Below, in pieces: positions 1 to 11,762 of a stretch of DNA of 64,000 bases (within the stretch, counting starts at the first letter, position 1; each line of letters starts with the position of its first letter). This DNA comes from Triglochin maritima (lineage: Eukaryota; Streptophyta; Magnoliopsida; Alismatales; Juncaginaceae): the NCBI GenBank assembly GCA_963682175.1, contig OY821791.1:18504542-18568541 (forward strand), given 5' to 3'. Below the pieces are notes generated by a model. It saw nothing but the letters and a program-made list of their open reading frames with translations. It did not search any database and was not told the DNA's origin. The translations under genes were made by a program, and so were the position numbers.

Positions 1-1172
1 GGTGGTGGCGGAAGCTTAGAAATAAGCTCAATCTTTTCCCTATCCATCTCGATACCATCACGAGATACCACGTGACCGAAGACGATGCCTTTTGTAACCA
101 TGAAATGACACTTTTCCCAATTAAGGGCTAAGTTTGTTTCCGAACAGCTTTTAAGAACCAACCTCAGGTGGTGCAAGCACTCGTCAAAGGAGGTGCCATG
201 AACCGAGAAATCATCGATGAAGATCTCAAGGAAGTTCTCGACCATATCGGAAAAGATACTTAACATGCAACGTTGGAATGTTGCCGGTGCATTGCATAGT
301 CCAAAAGGCATCCATCTATAAGCAAACGTCCCAAAAGGACAAGTGAACGTGGTTTTCTCCTGGTCTTCGGGGGCGACTGGGATTTGATTGTACCCCGAAT
401 AACCATCAAGGAAATAGTAATAGGCGTGCCCAGCGAGTCTCTCCAACATCTGGTCGATGAAAGGTAGAGGGAAGTGGTCCTTACGCGTGACCGCGTTCAA
501 CTTCCTATGGTCAATACAAACTCGCCACCAAGTTTGAAGTCGTGTGGGTACAAGTTCATTGTTGTTATTCTGGACAATAGTGATACCCAACTTCTTGGGC
601 ACAACCTGGACAAGACTTACCCAAGTACTGTCTGAAATAGGGAAAATGATGCCATGATCTAAACACTTGATGATCTCTTTCTTAACTACTTCTGTCATGG
701 CTAGATTTAAACGCCTCTGTGGGTCGCGACGTGGTTGTGCCTCATCCTCCATAAAGATGTGATGCTGCACGACGTCGGGACTTATCCCTCTAATGTTCTT
801 CAAGGACCACCCAATGGCTGATTTGTGCTCCTTTAGGACTTGAATCAGACGTTCTTCCTGATCACCAGTCAACATCGATGAAATAATCACCGGAAATGAC
901 CTGTTGGGACCGAGAAAAACGTGTTTCAATTCCTTAGGGAGTTCTGTAAGCTCAATTGTGGGTGGTTCCTCAAGGCGAGGCGTGATATCTAGCTCGAGAT
1001 GTAAGATAGGAGGAGCTCGCATGTACTGAACAACATGCACATCATTGCTCAACTCGCCCCCGTCCTCTTCATGATCGGAATCATCCATGATGTAAGCACT
1101 TAGATTTTCATGAATAAGGGGGTACTCTTCTTCTATTTCTTCTTCCAAGTCCCAGATAAGATTAACTTCCAT
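1..1172 (-). CDS. Ty3/gypsy reverse transcriptase, partial at window edge
   Basis: The minus strand is open from the ATG at 1172 to position 1, about 390 codons. The first ~130 residues are an acidic linker; then come the fingers and palm of a gypsy reverse transcriptase with VCIDHRKLN, the LPFIDQML segment, a YSGYNQI block, FTCPFGTFAYRWMPFGLCNAP and the catalytic FIDD box (complement of 210-221). It copies element RNA into DNA in the virus-like particle. It is in the same frame as the protease, separated by one TAG codon (1194-1196) where the family normally reads through, so it belongs to a single polyprotein. A methionine start is shown only because it is the first after the stop. RNase H and integrase should follow outside the window. 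Confidence 0.9.
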   Translation of the reverse strand, partial: MEVNLIWDLEEEIEEEYPLIHENLSAYIMDDSDHEEDGGELSNDVHVVQYMRAPPILHLELDITPRLEEPPTIELTELPKELKHVFLGPNRSFPVIISSMLTGDQEERLIQVLKEHKSAIGWSLKNIRGISPDVVQHHIFMEDEAQPRRDPQRRLNLAMTEVVKKEIIKCLDHGIIFPISDSTWVSLVQVVPKKLGITIVQNNNNELVPTRLQTWWRVCIDHRKLNAVTRKDHFPLPFIDQMLERLAGHAYYYFLDGYSGYNQIPVAPEDQEKTTFTCPFGTFAYRWMPFGLCNAPATFQRCMLSIFSDMVENFLEIFIDDFSVHGTSFDECLHHLRLVLKSCSETNLALNWEKCHFMVTKGIVFGHVVSRDGIEMDREKIELISKLPPP

Positions 1173-1193
1173 GGGGTCCTCGAATGATGTCGA

Positions 1194-2040
1194 CTACCTA
1201 GACATATTGAACACATGGAATGTCGCGGTCAAGTTCCCGAACGACAATTTCATGAGTTCAGTACGACAATTGATTAAGGCATTTGACGTTGCCAAAAAAG
1301 GTCTACCCAAAATCAACGGAATCTGAGAGTGGGTAGTCTTGATTGGTTCGGTCTCAAGGACGACGAAGTCAACCGGAAATATGAAATCACTGACCTTGAT
1401 TAGGACATCTTCGATGACCCCCCAACGGGACTTTGATCGAACGATCAACCAACTGCAAAGTTGTTTTCGTAGGCTTGAGCGTGCCTAGGCTTAATCGTTG
1501 ATACACAGAAGTTGGTACGAGGTTAACCGCCGACCCCAGATCTAGAAAAACATTATTAATGCGAGAGTCCCCAATGATACCTGAAATTTTTGGACTACTT
1601 GGGTCCTTCAATTTTACGTATGTTGGGTTCGAGATGATCGAACTCACATTAGCCGCCAAAAAGGCTTTGCTAGGGACATTGGTTTTCTTGTTAGTTGTAC
1701 ATAGGTCCTTTAGAAATTTTGCATATGGAGGTATTTGTTGAATCATGTCTAACAAAGGAATGTTGACATTCACTTTCTTAAATATCTCCATCATTTTATC
1801 CACATTGTCACTCTGTTTCTTAGACAACCTACTAGGATACGGAGCTTTTGGTAGGTATGTCTTGGGCGGAGCCGGAGAAGGAGGCGTTGGTGTATTACTC
1901 TCACCTTCAGCCTCTTTCTCACCATCATTCCCACAAGGCGGCTGCACAGATGGATTTTCTGGCAAAGACACGTGGTTGTTGACCTGCTTCCCATTTCTTA
2001 GGGTCACAATGACATTAACATGGTCCACAGGTTCTTCCAC
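1194..2040 (-). pseudogene. Ty3/gypsy aspartic protease (frameshifted)
   Basis: Retropepsin-like protease that would cleave the Gag-Pol polyprotein. The upstream segment holds the active-site block LDLGSAVNLVP, with Asp-Leu-Gly as in many plant gypsy proteases, and the downstream segment holds ILGRPFLATSNALIN, the usual second conserved block. The two segments are in different frames. They overlap at 1387-1448, and the switch falls at a run of six C on the plus strand near 1419-1425, so a single-base slip is the likely cause. A TAG codon at 1194-1196 then separates this from the reverse transcriptase. The N-terminal ~110 residues are Pro-rich linker. Confidence 0.85.
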
Positions 2041-2093
2041 GTAGTTCAGTTTCCCCCCTGTGGTCTTGAACTTGCATTTTGCATGTTCGAGTG

Positions 2094-3469
2094 CTATTGA
2101 GCACGGGGGTTAGCCACAGGTTGGCTAGGCAGACTCCCTCTCTCTCTCTCATCTACATACTGAGCCAACTGGCCCATCTGAAGCTCAAGAGATTTGATGG
2201 TCTGCTGATTCGAAGTGATGACTTGACTCGTGGATGACATAAAGTTTTTGACAGAGTTCTCAAGTCCACGAGTTAAGTTCTCAAGCGAATTAAACCGGGT
2301 TTCCAAGTTGTTAGAATTTGGGAAACCTGGTGGGTTGGTGTTCTGACATTTGGGTGGCTGGTGAGACTGTGAATGCATGGGAGGGAGTGTGGTCGGTTAG
2401 GTGGTCGAGAAGAGTTTGAAGGACCACCTGAAGCATTGTTATGGTTCCATGAAACATTAGGGTGGTTCCTCCATCCTGGATTATATGATGATGAATATGG
2501 GTCATTCCTGGATCTATCATAGATGACATTTACATGTTCCATCTCAGGAGGAATGGATGCACACTCACCCCCTATATGACCTATCCTACCACATAAATGA
2601 CATGGAACTGAACCAGATGCAGACACATGAGACACATCGTGCTGGTTTTGGAGCTCAATCGAATCCATACGGTGCATTAAGGCCGCCATGCGTGCCTCGG
2701 TGGCCGTAGTGGTATCGACGGCAAATGCGACACCCGATCTAGTCGAGTTTGCATTTGCGATCATTGCTCCTATGCTAGATGATGCAGGTGGTTCCCTTAC
2801 ACTCTCCAATTGCTTGGTTTTCTTAGCGAGGTCATGCCTCCCTTTCATCCTTTCCTAAGAACTCTCCTTGACACATGGACTCTAGGAGCGTTCGGGATGG
2901 AATTTGAAGACCCTCGTAGATAATCTGACACAGACTCCACAACTCGATGCCAGGGTGAGGGCATGAGGATAGTAGCTCCTTGAACCTCTGTAAGTATGCA
3001 TGGAATGATTCCGTCTCTTGCTGATAAAACAAATTGATTTCGTTCATCAGTTTTTGAGTCTGATGATTTGGAAAGTACTTTTTGAGGAATGCAGATTGAA
3101 ACTCATCCCAAGTCCTAAAGGCATTCGCATGGTTACTGTACAACTACTTCTTGGCATCATCCTTCAGTGCAAAGGGGACAAGCCTAAGATGGATGGAGTC
3201 TGTGCTAAGCTGTTGCAGCTTGAACATAGCACAAACCTCCTCAAATTCCTTGAGAAAGATATAGGGATCACCTTTCCCAATGAAGTGAGGGAGCATGGAA
3301 ATAAACTGAGGCTCAACCTAAAAAGGTTCCCATTTGCCTCTGGCAATACGATGCATGAGGGTATAGGGGTACGACTCGGGTAGCATCGATCACGAAGAGG
3401 TATGGGAGCGACAACAGGAAGAACAGGTGGGTCCAGCAACTGCTCATCCTCGCGGAAATTAGCAGCCAT
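2094..3469 (-). pseudogene. Ty3/gypsy Gag with one zinc knuckle (frameshifted)
   Basis: Capsid-nucleocapsid protein of the Athila-like element. Three overlapping minus-strand frames build it. The N-terminus starts at an ATG at 3469. The central capsid domain (2832-3143) has WDEFQSAFLKKYFP and ETESFHAYLQRFKELL, the conserved retrotransposon gag core. A CCHC knuckle (CHLCGRIGHIGGEC) lies at about 2570-2620. The C-terminal stretch has LELQMGQLAQ, typical of Athila-type Gag. At least three frame changes or stops (near 3350, 3150 and 2300) break it. I chose 3469 because residues just after it match the family's N-terminus; a start further upstream is possible. Confidence 0.85.
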
Positions 3470-4640
3470 TGAACCCGGACTGTGTGCGACACGAGAGGAG
3501 GAAGGCGTCGAGAAATCGACTACCGAAGCAGGGTTGACAACGTGCCTCGTCAAACGGCCACTCTCGTCTCGTGCCCACAAAAGCATGCACAAAGGTGCAC
3601 ACACACAAATCAAAACACTTTTTTTAAACAAAGAATGTGCGTAGAGGAGAAGACGGGAGGACACAGGAGAGAAAGAATGACTCAGGAGAGAAAGGAAGAA
3701 GTCATTATGGTACGGCGGTTGGGTACAGGTAGAAGTACACAAGCAAACAAGGCTCAAACAGTCCTAAGGTCGTTATAGGTCCTTACAGCTAGACGACGCC
3801 TAACTGCGAGGTCACACAGCCTCAACACGCCTCACCTCCCTACGACGAGGACCACAAAGCCCAGCAAGTGAGTCAACATCCGGAGATCTCGTCTCTCCTA
3901 CTGTCGACAGAGTGGGCAACGCCGATCAGGCCATGACGGTCGAGACCGGATCACTCTCCTAATGCGCCCAAAATCCTTAGGGTCAATGTCTACTTGGTTT
4001 TAAAATTAGGCTCTTGATTAGTGTGATTTTTTTTGGGGCGAAGGAAAGGGTGATGAAATCCCCCACCTTATTTTATATGGGACATCCCCTCCTTAGTAGT
4101 GTTTTGGAGTCCAAATCTAACAATCAACTCTCGAAACAAACGCTCAACTTACACTTGTTGCAATGCACTTCCTACTAACTAATGCATGTTCATACGTAAT
4201 GCATGAATGAGAGAAGGAATTGCGTACCTCACGCCAGCACTCAGCAACTGAAAGTAAAGCTAAAAGAAAAGACAATCTACGTGCCTAAGTTGAGCACATG
4301 ATGCATGACCTAAACAATAAATAATGCCTAATCTTTTGCTTTGGGTTTTAAGGTCCAAGTTGCTTAAAGGGAGATTGATTATTGATCTGGTAACAAACTA
4401 TAAGTCAAAACATGCTACATCGACTCCCAGATCACTATATCCAATAATACCACAGGACAGAGAAAATTGAAAGGAAACGGAGCTCACCAGACCACTGATT
4501 GGTGGTCTATGCTGCTCTGTTCGTCTTCCAATTTCTCCTGGTTCTTTCACTTTCTTCTCAGAGTCATTAGAAACAAAGAAAACTACAAAACACAAATTAA
4601 ATCCACTCGAATCGTCCAAACCAGAGTCTGGACTGGCACC
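3470..4640 (-). other. Untranslated leader of the Athila-like element
   Basis: Between the primer-binding site and gag, on the minus strand. Short open frames here show no codon pattern or motif that I recognise. It would hold the packaging and dimerisation signals, none of which I can point to. Confidence 0.6.
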
Positions 4641-4658
4641 TCCCCAGCAACGACGCCA
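4641..4658 (-). promoter_or_regulatory. Primer-binding site, tRNA-Asp type
   Basis: The complement reads TGGCGTCGTTGCTGGGGA, eight bases inside the LTR edge. From memory, the 3' end of plant tRNA-Asp(GTC) is complementary to this with two differences. This is the priming site expected of Athila/Cyclops-type elements and fixes the direction of the element and the inner LTR boundary. Confidence 0.85.
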
Positions 4659-4665
4659 CAAAACT

Positions 4666-6039
4666 TGTTGAACGTTTTAATTATACCGCAAGTGCACGAA
4701 GTCGGTGAAGACGTGACAAATACGGGTCGTCCACAAGGAGGTGAGCAGCCTCTCGTTTGCACGAAATCAAGTGGCAACAAAAAGGGAAGAGAGTTTGATT
4801 ATACTAATCTACCCTACACTAAACTAGGAAGTAACACATGCACAAGCAAACAACAAGCGATGAACTAAAACTGAACTAAGAACTTGATAAGTATGCTGGA
4901 ATCAGTAAGAGAGAGACCCCTTAAGGGGTGGAGTGACTACACATACACAATAAGGAGGTAAGAATGCCTTCCTATAGGCACAAGTGGAGGTAGTGTTTTC
5001 GTGTATGGGAGGTGTTTACTTATTATGGCAAAACCCATCAATTAAATCACTAACCTATTTGATTAACATTCATAAACACAAGCTGGTTATTTAAGAAACT
5101 AAACCAGCATGTGAGGTGTCTTAAAACTTGTGGAAAAACCCATCTAGTGAAGTGTTCTATTCTAACAAGCAAGCATGCATTCATATTAATCAACACATTT
5201 CAAAATAAAACATTCTTCCTTTCTTAATTGCATATATAAGTATCATCTCCACCCCCCAAAAGGGGAGCGGTTTTACTCACTAAACATTAAACTAACTATT
5301 ACACAAAGATAAGAAGACATATTAACTAAGCTAGATTTAATAAAAGACAATTACACTAAACATGCAAGAACTATAGAAGAAGCACAAAACAAAGAAACTT
5401 TATTGATTGAAGACTCACAATACTAGTAGCATCTCCCTATTTGAGTTTCTTGCTTCAAGGCTTTCACTTCAATTAGGGAGAATGGCCACAAAGCATGGAG
5501 TGATTACAATAGAAGGTGAAGAGTTCTATTTATAGCCATAGAAAAAGGTAATCCGGGACAATCCCCCGGTATGAGACTAAACAAATACCAAAAATAGACT
5601 AAATACGCTCTAATACACAGCCCACAAAAATATCAGCGGATCTGGAGCACCCGGACCTCCAATTAGCGGTCTACAGAATCCGTATCGACCTGGGCTTTCG
5701 TCTGGGCTTTCCATGATGGTATTGTTTGTCTTTGATGCATCTAATTCACTTGTTGGAGCTCCGACCCGAATAGAATTGCCACAATACTCCCCATGATGGT
5801 GTGGAGTATTTTTGTTTGCTCATTGGTCCTTCGTTCTTTCATTCACGTCCTTTGATCTTGCGTCTTACTCCTCGAGTCTTTCAACTCAGTCTTTTTTCCT
5901 GCTTTTGGGTCCTTTAATGCTTCTTCTCTTCAAACCTCTTTATTTCTGAAATTCAAACATAAAACTCATCACATAGCATTGTTTAGGTGAAAGATAATGG
6001 ATATAAGATGCAAATGTAAGCATGAAATGATGTCAATCA
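4666..6039 (-). repeat. 5' LTR of the Athila-like element (1374 bp)
   Basis: On the minus strand it starts TGATTGACATC and ends CGTTCAACA, so it has TG...CA ends. The same sequence recurs as solo LTRs at 30120-35798 (with a LINE inside) and 54659-56048, and a diverged relative at 47210-48394. Those copies with clean target duplications define the ends used here. Confidence 0.9.
5527..5534 (-). promoter_or_regulatory. LTR TATA box
   Basis: The complement reads TATAAATA in the context GGCTATAAATAGAACTC. The same box is conserved in all four LTR copies (30647-30654, 47758-47765, 55172-55179), so it is the likely core promoter marking the U3/R side of the LTR. Confidence 0.75.
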
Positions 6040-6056
6040 TTATACTACTAATCAAC

Positions 6057-6790
6057 CACCAAAGTCCTTAATGGATCCAACAACCTCTACTGACATAAGT
6101 GGATGAGGAAAATTGGGCCACATCATCGGAAAAACAAAAAAGCCGACGACCGATGACACCAAAATAGAGGAATGGCAGGTCGCCGACCATCTGGTCATGA
6201 CATGGGTGTTAAGCTCCATGCAACCACAAATTGGAGAGCTCTTTATCTACTCAGATTCCGCCAAAGATCTGTGGGACGCTGCCCACGAGATGTACGGAAA
6301 GCAACAAAACTTCGTGTATACATTCAAAATCAAATAGGACATCGCCCAAACCAAACAAGGACAAAGATCGGTCATCGACTACCATGGAGCCCTCAAAGGT
6401 CGATGGGTCGAGCTCGGGGTTTACGAACCCCCGAGCACAGACCCAAAGATCTTTCATGAACGACTAGAGCAGAACTGGATCTACCAGTTCTTGATCGGCC
6501 TCGACTCATCTTTCAAAGCCCTAAAATCGCAAATCGTTTTATCACCAGAGCTTCCGCCCTTCAACACCATCATTGCGATGACACAACGTGAGGACACTAG
6601 ACGACAAGCAATGACGCAACCGGCGTAAAAAGAAAACCAAGCATTCACGGTGTCTCACGACCAAAATCAAAACGCAAAAGGGAAAACACTATTCGGGAAA
6701 AGAGAAGACGAGCACTGTGACAACTGCAAAAAACAATGGCACAACAGGGACCACTGTTGGTTTCTCTTCCCCCATCTCAGACTGTCAAAA
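6057..6790 (+). pseudogene. Copia 1 Gag with zinc knuckle
   Basis: Gag polyprotein of the UBN2/copia type. The sequence begins with a degenerate LNGSN block near 6066, then EEWQVADHLVMTWVL, SAKDLWDAAHEMYG and, after a stop at about 6335, YQFLIGLDSSFKALKSQI, all in the order usual for copia Gag. A CCHC-like knuckle (CDNCKKQWHNRDHCW) sits at about 6717-6763. At least two in-frame stops occur (about 6335 and 6626). The true N-terminus was lost where the Athila-like element joins. Confidence 0.85.
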
Positions 6791-7189
6791 GACGGGACGA
6801 GAGAGCAGAGAGGAGATGGAGACGAAAACACAAGCAATAATGGTAGGAGTTGGGGGTTAGGAAACCATAGCTCTGCAAACCCTAACCTAGCAACGGAGAG
6901 GAGTGGAGCAAATGGTCGTAAACCGGATCTACCCAAAAACTGCGAGGTTATATGTCCAAGTTCTATATGGACGTGCTCGGATCCGAACCCGACCACCACC
7001 ACTGATATGCGCCTCCACACCCAAACTTGACTCCGCGGCACTCATAGCAAATGGGCCAAGCGGTCCAGCAGCAGATGGGTCAAGTCGTGGCTCAGCTAAA
7101 CAACCTCCTTCAAGTCAAAATCAGAGTGAAAATTCAAGTAAACCTCATGTATTGACTTCCTTAACAACTCTTTTAATTTAGTTGCTAAT

Positions 7190-8350
7190 CATGTTAGTAC
7201 TAGTGACTCATGGATCATAGACACATGCGCCACAGATCATATGACAAGGAATAAAAATTTATTAAACAACATTTGCTTTGATCCCAAAATAAAGAAACGT
7301 GTTACTCTTGCTAATGGAAATCAAGTAGAAATTGATGGAATAGGAGAATCAATTTTTTTGAATGATATACCTCAAGAACTTCTGTTTGTTCCATCTTTCA
7401 CATCTAACTTATTATCCTTTGCTAGCATCACCAGAAAATTAAACTGTAACGTTATTTTCTCACCCTTTGATGTACTATTTCAGGACCGAACATCAGGGAG
7501 GATGATTGGTAGAGGCACCCGTATAAATGGTCTTTACGTGTTTGATAGTTCAAATAATTTTCTACGGGCCAATAACGTGTCTTATCAGTCTCGAGAACTG
7601 TGGCACAAACACATGGGTCACCCATCATCTATCGTTTTGAGACAATTATTTCCTAATTTGCATTTTCAATTTGATTTGTGTTGCGATATTTGTCATTTAG
7701 CAAAACAAACTAGATTGCCTTTTTATTCCTCCACAATTAAAATAGGGAAGCCTTTGGAATCAATTCACTCTGATATCTGGGGTCCTGCCCCAGTATAATC
7801 ATATAATGGTTTTAAGTACTTCATTACCTTTATTGATTATTTTTCCCGCATAACTTGGTATGTATGCTTAAATCTAAATATGATGCTTTCTTTATTTTTT
7901 GTGAATTTGTTGCTTTCGTAGAAAACATGTATGATACAAAATTAGAATCCTTAGATCTGACAATGGCTTCGAATATACTAGCAATATTTTTCAATTTGTT
8001 TTGAAAACTAAAGGCATTTTTCATCAAAGTACTTGCATCAATACTCCTGAACAAAATGGTGTCTCTGAAAGAAAAATCATCATCTTCTTAATATCACTAG
8101 ATCTTTATTATTTCAGAATCATGTTCCAAACGTTTGACGCTATATTAACTACTGTGTATCTTATAAATCGTCTCCCAAACCCTCTCATCCAAAATAAACA
8201 ACCTCTTGAAATATTGAATGGTAGAATAATGAGCACAAAACATCTTAGAATTTTTGGATGTATTTGCTATGTTCACGAAAAAGGGTCGATAATTTGTTTC
8301 AAATTTTGTTAAAACCATTTTTCTTGGATACTCCTTCCAAATGAAGGGAT
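7190..8350 (+). pseudogene. Copia 1 protease and integrase
   Basis: The protease starts at SWIIDTCATDHMT; the usual Asp-Ser/Thr-Gly active site reads Asp-Thr-Cys, so the glycine is lost. LLSFASITRKLNC follows, then the pre-integrase zinc domain (LWHKHMGHPS ... CDICHLAKQ) to a TAA at about 7796. The integrase core continues with stops and shifts: HSDIWGPAPV, a RSDNG box near 7957-7971 and PEQNGVSERK near 8046, so the Asp-Asp-Glu residues can still be seen. The end has the IFGCICYVHEK segment seen in copia integrases. Clearly dead. Confidence 0.85.
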
Positions 8351-9988
8351 ACAAATGCTATGATCCTCAAAATTGCAAGCTTTATATCTCCAGGGATGTT
8401 TCCTTTTTTGAAAATGAACCATATTTTGCCTCGACAACTAACATTCCTGCAGGTCAAACTACACCCCTACCGACTATGGATTTATTTCCAGGTCTTGAGG
8501 AAACTCCTATTCCTCAAGAAGGGGGAGATGAACACGCAACATGTAATACATGTCATGAGATTGTTGTGCAAGAGGAACCTCGAGAAAGACCCCCCCATCA
8601 GAAGGTCCACAAGACCAACTCATAGGCCGTCTCTTTTGAGGTACTTTGTTACTTACAAAGCTACTTATCCTATTCAAGATTATATCTCCAACAACACATC
8701 ACCCGTAATCACCAAAGTTTTCTAACTACAATAGCTACCCACCAAGAACCATCCACCTATAATGAAGCTTTAAGGGATCCAAATTGGGTAAAAGCCATGA
8801 AAGAGGAACTAGAAGCCTTAGAGAAGAACCACACTTGGTCTATGGTCCCTCTTAAAACTAAGAACCAAACCTATAGTATGCAAATGGGTATATAAAATCA
8901 AATACAATAGTAACGAGACAATTGATCAATATAAATCTAGATTAGTTTCTAAAGAATACACTCAAACTTATGGGATTCATTATCAGGAAACCTTCGCCCC
9001 TGTTGCAAAAATGAACACTGTTAGGGTCCTTTTATCTATTGTTGTTAACCATCGATGGAATCTTTTTCAAATGGATGTTCAAAATGTCTTCCTTCAAGAC
9101 ACACTTGAAGAGGAAGTCTACATGACTCCACCTCCATACTACAATTATTCTCAGAATCAGGTTGTAACCTTCATAAATCCATCTACTGATTGAAGCAATC
9201 TCCATGAGCATGGTATGCAAAACTTAGCCACTCTCTTCTTATTTTTGGTTTCTCTAAAACTTCTACTGATGCATCTATGTTTATCAAACATTACAACAAT
9301 GACACCATCATTGTTCTTGTGTATGAAGATGACATCATAATAACTGGAAGCAATGACAATGAAATTAACCTCGTAAAATCATATCTAAAATCCAAGTTTG
9401 ACACCAAAGATCTAGGATTCATGAAATATTTTTTGGGCATCGAGATTGCACACTCCACAAAAAGCATGTTCTTGTCCCAACAAAAATATGTCATTGACCT
9501 TCTTAAAGAAATAGGAAAATTATGATCTAAACTGCAAATACCCCCATTGAGACGAACCGAAAGGGAAGTCCCACTAATGGAGAAACTTTAAAGGACATAG
9601 GACAATTCCAAAGATCAGTACGGAAACTCATTTACCTTACTGTCACTAGACCAGACATAACTTATGTTGTTAGCACAAGCGAATCCATGCATGCTCCCCA
9701 CACTCAACACCTTGATATTGTAGACAAAATTCTCAGATACTTAAAGAAAACACCATGTCAAGGCATATGGATGAAAATAAATAATTCTAACTCTATAATT
9801 GGCTACTTTGATGCAGATTGGGGAGGTAACCATGATCGCAAATCCACTACTGGTTTTTTCACATTAGTTGGTGGAAACCTAGTCACTTGGAGAAGAAAGA
9901 AGCAAAATGTTGTCACAAGATCTAGTGCTGAGACAGAAGATAGAGTCATGACATCTACTACCAGTGAACTAATTTGGCTCAAACAACT
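8351..9988 (+). pseudogene. Copia 1 reverse transcriptase and first part of RNase H
   Basis: RT starts near 8765 with DPNWVKAMKEELEAL and continues with ETFAPVAKMNTVRVLLSI, FQMDVQNVFLQDTLEEEVYM and VYEDDIIITGS (9319-9351), where the normal Tyr-Val-Asp-Asp active site has Glu for Val. FLGIEIA and YVIDLLKE follow. RNase H is seen in YFDADWGGNHDRKSTTGF and VTRSSAETE and stops inside the ELIWLKQL motif, where the CACTA element begins. Stops at about 8895, 9191 and 9523 and frame changes between blocks break it. Confidence 0.88.
9986..9988. repeat. CACTA target-site duplication, left copy (act)
   Basis: act at 9986-9988 is matched by act at 28920-28922. Three bases is the CACTA superfamily duplication length. 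Keeping one copy joins the two copia 1 RNase H halves in the same reading frame, which supports the boundary to the base. Confidence 0.9.
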
Positions 9989-10430
9989 CACTGCTGGAAA
10001 GTTGGAATACCACGTCGGACTTTACTAAACCAACATTGTAGAGAGTTTTCCACGTCGGCGTTCACGCCAACTGACGTGGAAGGTTTAGTTTATGATTTTT
10101 TTCTAAAATTATTCATACACTACCACGTCGGTCCTCTAGACTGACGTGGTAAGGCATCATATCACGTTTGCTTAAATTAATCTGAAGTGGTAGTGTGACC
10201 CTACGACGTCGGCGTTTACTTGGATCGTCTTGGAAGGGTTAGTTTATTATTATTTTTATAAACTATTCATACACTACCACGTCGGGCCCCTAGACGGACG
10301 TGGTAGTGTGACCCTACCACGTCCGCATTTACTTGGACCAACGTGGAAGGAGTAGTTAATGTTTTTTTATTATAAATTATTCATACACTATCACGTCTGC
10401 GAAAACTAATCCGACGTGGTAGTGTGGATT
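9989..10430. repeat. Left subterminal hairpin array
   Basis: About eight units of the form TACCACGTCGG, 8-14 bases, then CCGACGTGGTA or a decayed form. Three are separated by a similar AT-rich spacer ending in ATTCATACACTA, giving a tandem period of roughly 115 bp. Such repeats are the known binding sites of CACTA TNPA-type proteins; binding here is inferred. Confidence 0.85.
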
Positions 10431-11465
10431 CATTATGGCATGATGCTGGAATACCGTTGTATTAAATCTGGATTGACTCTAGATGAGCTAACCTACAAAA
10501 TTTGAACTCTGTTGCGATTCTGATTTCATTCTGGAATGACATTGGATTACAGTTGTATTAAATCTGTATTGTTTCTGGATGATCTCACGTTTCAAATGGA
10601 CCATTATGACTTATTTGCAAAATAAATTATGAAACACAAAGAAATAACAACCAAAGGAAAGACGTCCAACTACTTTAAAAACGTTCACAATTTTATTGCC
10701 AAGTGAATCTGAAACGGAGTACATGTCGACAAACAACAAATTTCCTATAGGTACGATGTTTCAGATTTGGCAGCTCCAAAAGAGAGAGGATAATTTGACA
10801 TGAAGTCCAATACCAACTGGCGTTGCTCCTTGAGGTCCTTCAATTCTAAGAAAGGTTCTGCAAGGGCTACACCGGTTGTCTTGTATGTGACCGGGTTTCC
10901 AGTTCGCATCGAGCTCTTCCAGTCCTCCACGCAGTTCGTCATTCTCCACCTGCAGAACATTATGGATGACTCCACAGCCTCCAACTCCTTACATCGTTTG
11001 CGATATTCATAGACTGTGGAATTACTCAAGATTGACTCTTCACTCATCTGGACTCACGTTTATTGCTTGATAACATGTGTTCATTTCAAAATACTTGTAT
11101 GCTTTATGTATAAACCGAATCTCTTTCGAAGACCGAAAAGTGTTTTCGCATTCAATTTCCTTTAAGAAGTGTCTTTTCACGTATAATGCTATGTCCAGTT
11201 TTCGATGCTCAACAGTCGTTCCCCGCTGATTAGTTTTCGATGCTCAAACGCCTGAGTGGGCGCCGGTAGTATACCAAATTGATAATGGTCTACCACGTCA
11301 GATATGAAGAAAGGCCGACGTGGTAGATCATTATCAATTTCGGTTTCTATTTTTTTCAGATTCAAACCCACTGCACAGAAATGTAATTCACATCCAATTT
11401 AAATAATTGTTCAACGAAAATTGATAATGATCTACCACGTCAGATGTCACGAATATCCGACGTGA
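10430..11465 (+). repeat. Left arm of a ~1-kb inverted repeat
   Basis: Pairs with 12590-13620 in opposite orientation. Landmarks in the same order are AAATCTGGATTGACTC, the TGCGATTC block, the ~100-codon open frame, CTATGTCCAGTTTTCGATGC, AAACGCCTGA and TTGATAATGGTCTACC. The arms are diverged, so the duplication is not recent. An internal near-tandem duplication (TTGTATTAAATCTG at about 10457 and 10552) is present. Confidence 0.85.
10745..11047 (-). CDS. Unknown ~100-residue frame in left inverted arm
   Basis: I do not recognise the product. It starts MSEESI, has a charged RKRCKELEAVE stretch, then EPFLELKDLKEQRQLVLDFMSNYP. Its mirror copy at 12997-13305 keeps the same frame and about three quarters of the residues, including the WKSSMRTGNPVTY block, with small in-frame length changes. 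The start coincides with the start of the mirror copy. A GRF gene lies in the loop between the two copies. It may be the remnant of a captured coiled-coil protein. Confidence 0.45.
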   Translation of the reverse strand: MSEESILSNSTVYEYRKRCKELEAVESSIMFCRWRMTNCVEDWKSSMRTGNPVTYKTTGVALAEPFLELKDLKEQRQLVLDFMSNYPLSFGAAKSETSYL

Positions 11466-11615
11466 CACTGCTGGAAACTAATGCGTTGGTCCTTGAGACC
11501 GACGTGGTAGGGATACATATCACGTCTTCTAAAACTAATGCAATGTGGTAGTGTTAGTTTATCATGTCTGCGACAACTAATCCGACGTGGTATGATGCTG
11601 GAATACCGTTGTTAA
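11285..11615. repeat. Internal hairpin array with a second CACTA-like terminus
   Basis: Holds several ACCACGTC...CGACGTGGTAG units. At 11466 the sequence CACTGCTGGAAACT repeats the left terminus of the whole element, and 11560-11610 (CTAATCCGACGTGG, then GATGCTGGAATACCGTTG) repeats 10405-10460. This is a shortened direct copy of the left end. Confidence 0.8.
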
Positions 11616-11762
11616 ATCAGTAGAGATACAAGTAGAGAATAAACACAAGCATCGAGCTCTTATTGATAGTAACTATTACCGAGGTACAATGAGAGAACAC
11701 AAACACAAAGACAAACAAAAAATACAAACACAAACACACAAAAATTATATCTCTCTTCCCAG

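Larger units (their letters stand above)
1..6039 (-). mobile_element. Athila-like Ty3/gypsy retrotransposon, cut by window edge
   Basis: Reading the minus strand, the order is 5' LTR (6039-4666), primer-binding site, untranslated leader, gag, aspartic protease, reverse transcriptase; integrase and the 3' LTR lie beyond position 1. That order and the RT motifs are those of Ty3/gypsy. The primer-binding site fits plant tRNA-Asp and the long zinc-knuckle Gag resembles Athila/Cyclops elements, so I place it in that lineage. It abuts a copia gag at about 6045, and its LTR ends there with CA, so it probably inserted into copia element 1; the candidate duplication (ttata, 6040-6044) cannot be confirmed because the other end is outside the window. 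Confidence 0.9.

Noticed and set aside
3164..3757. Long minus-strand frame as a separate gene
   Set aside because: Its end is an out-of-frame reading of the Gag N-terminus; the rest is leader sequence.
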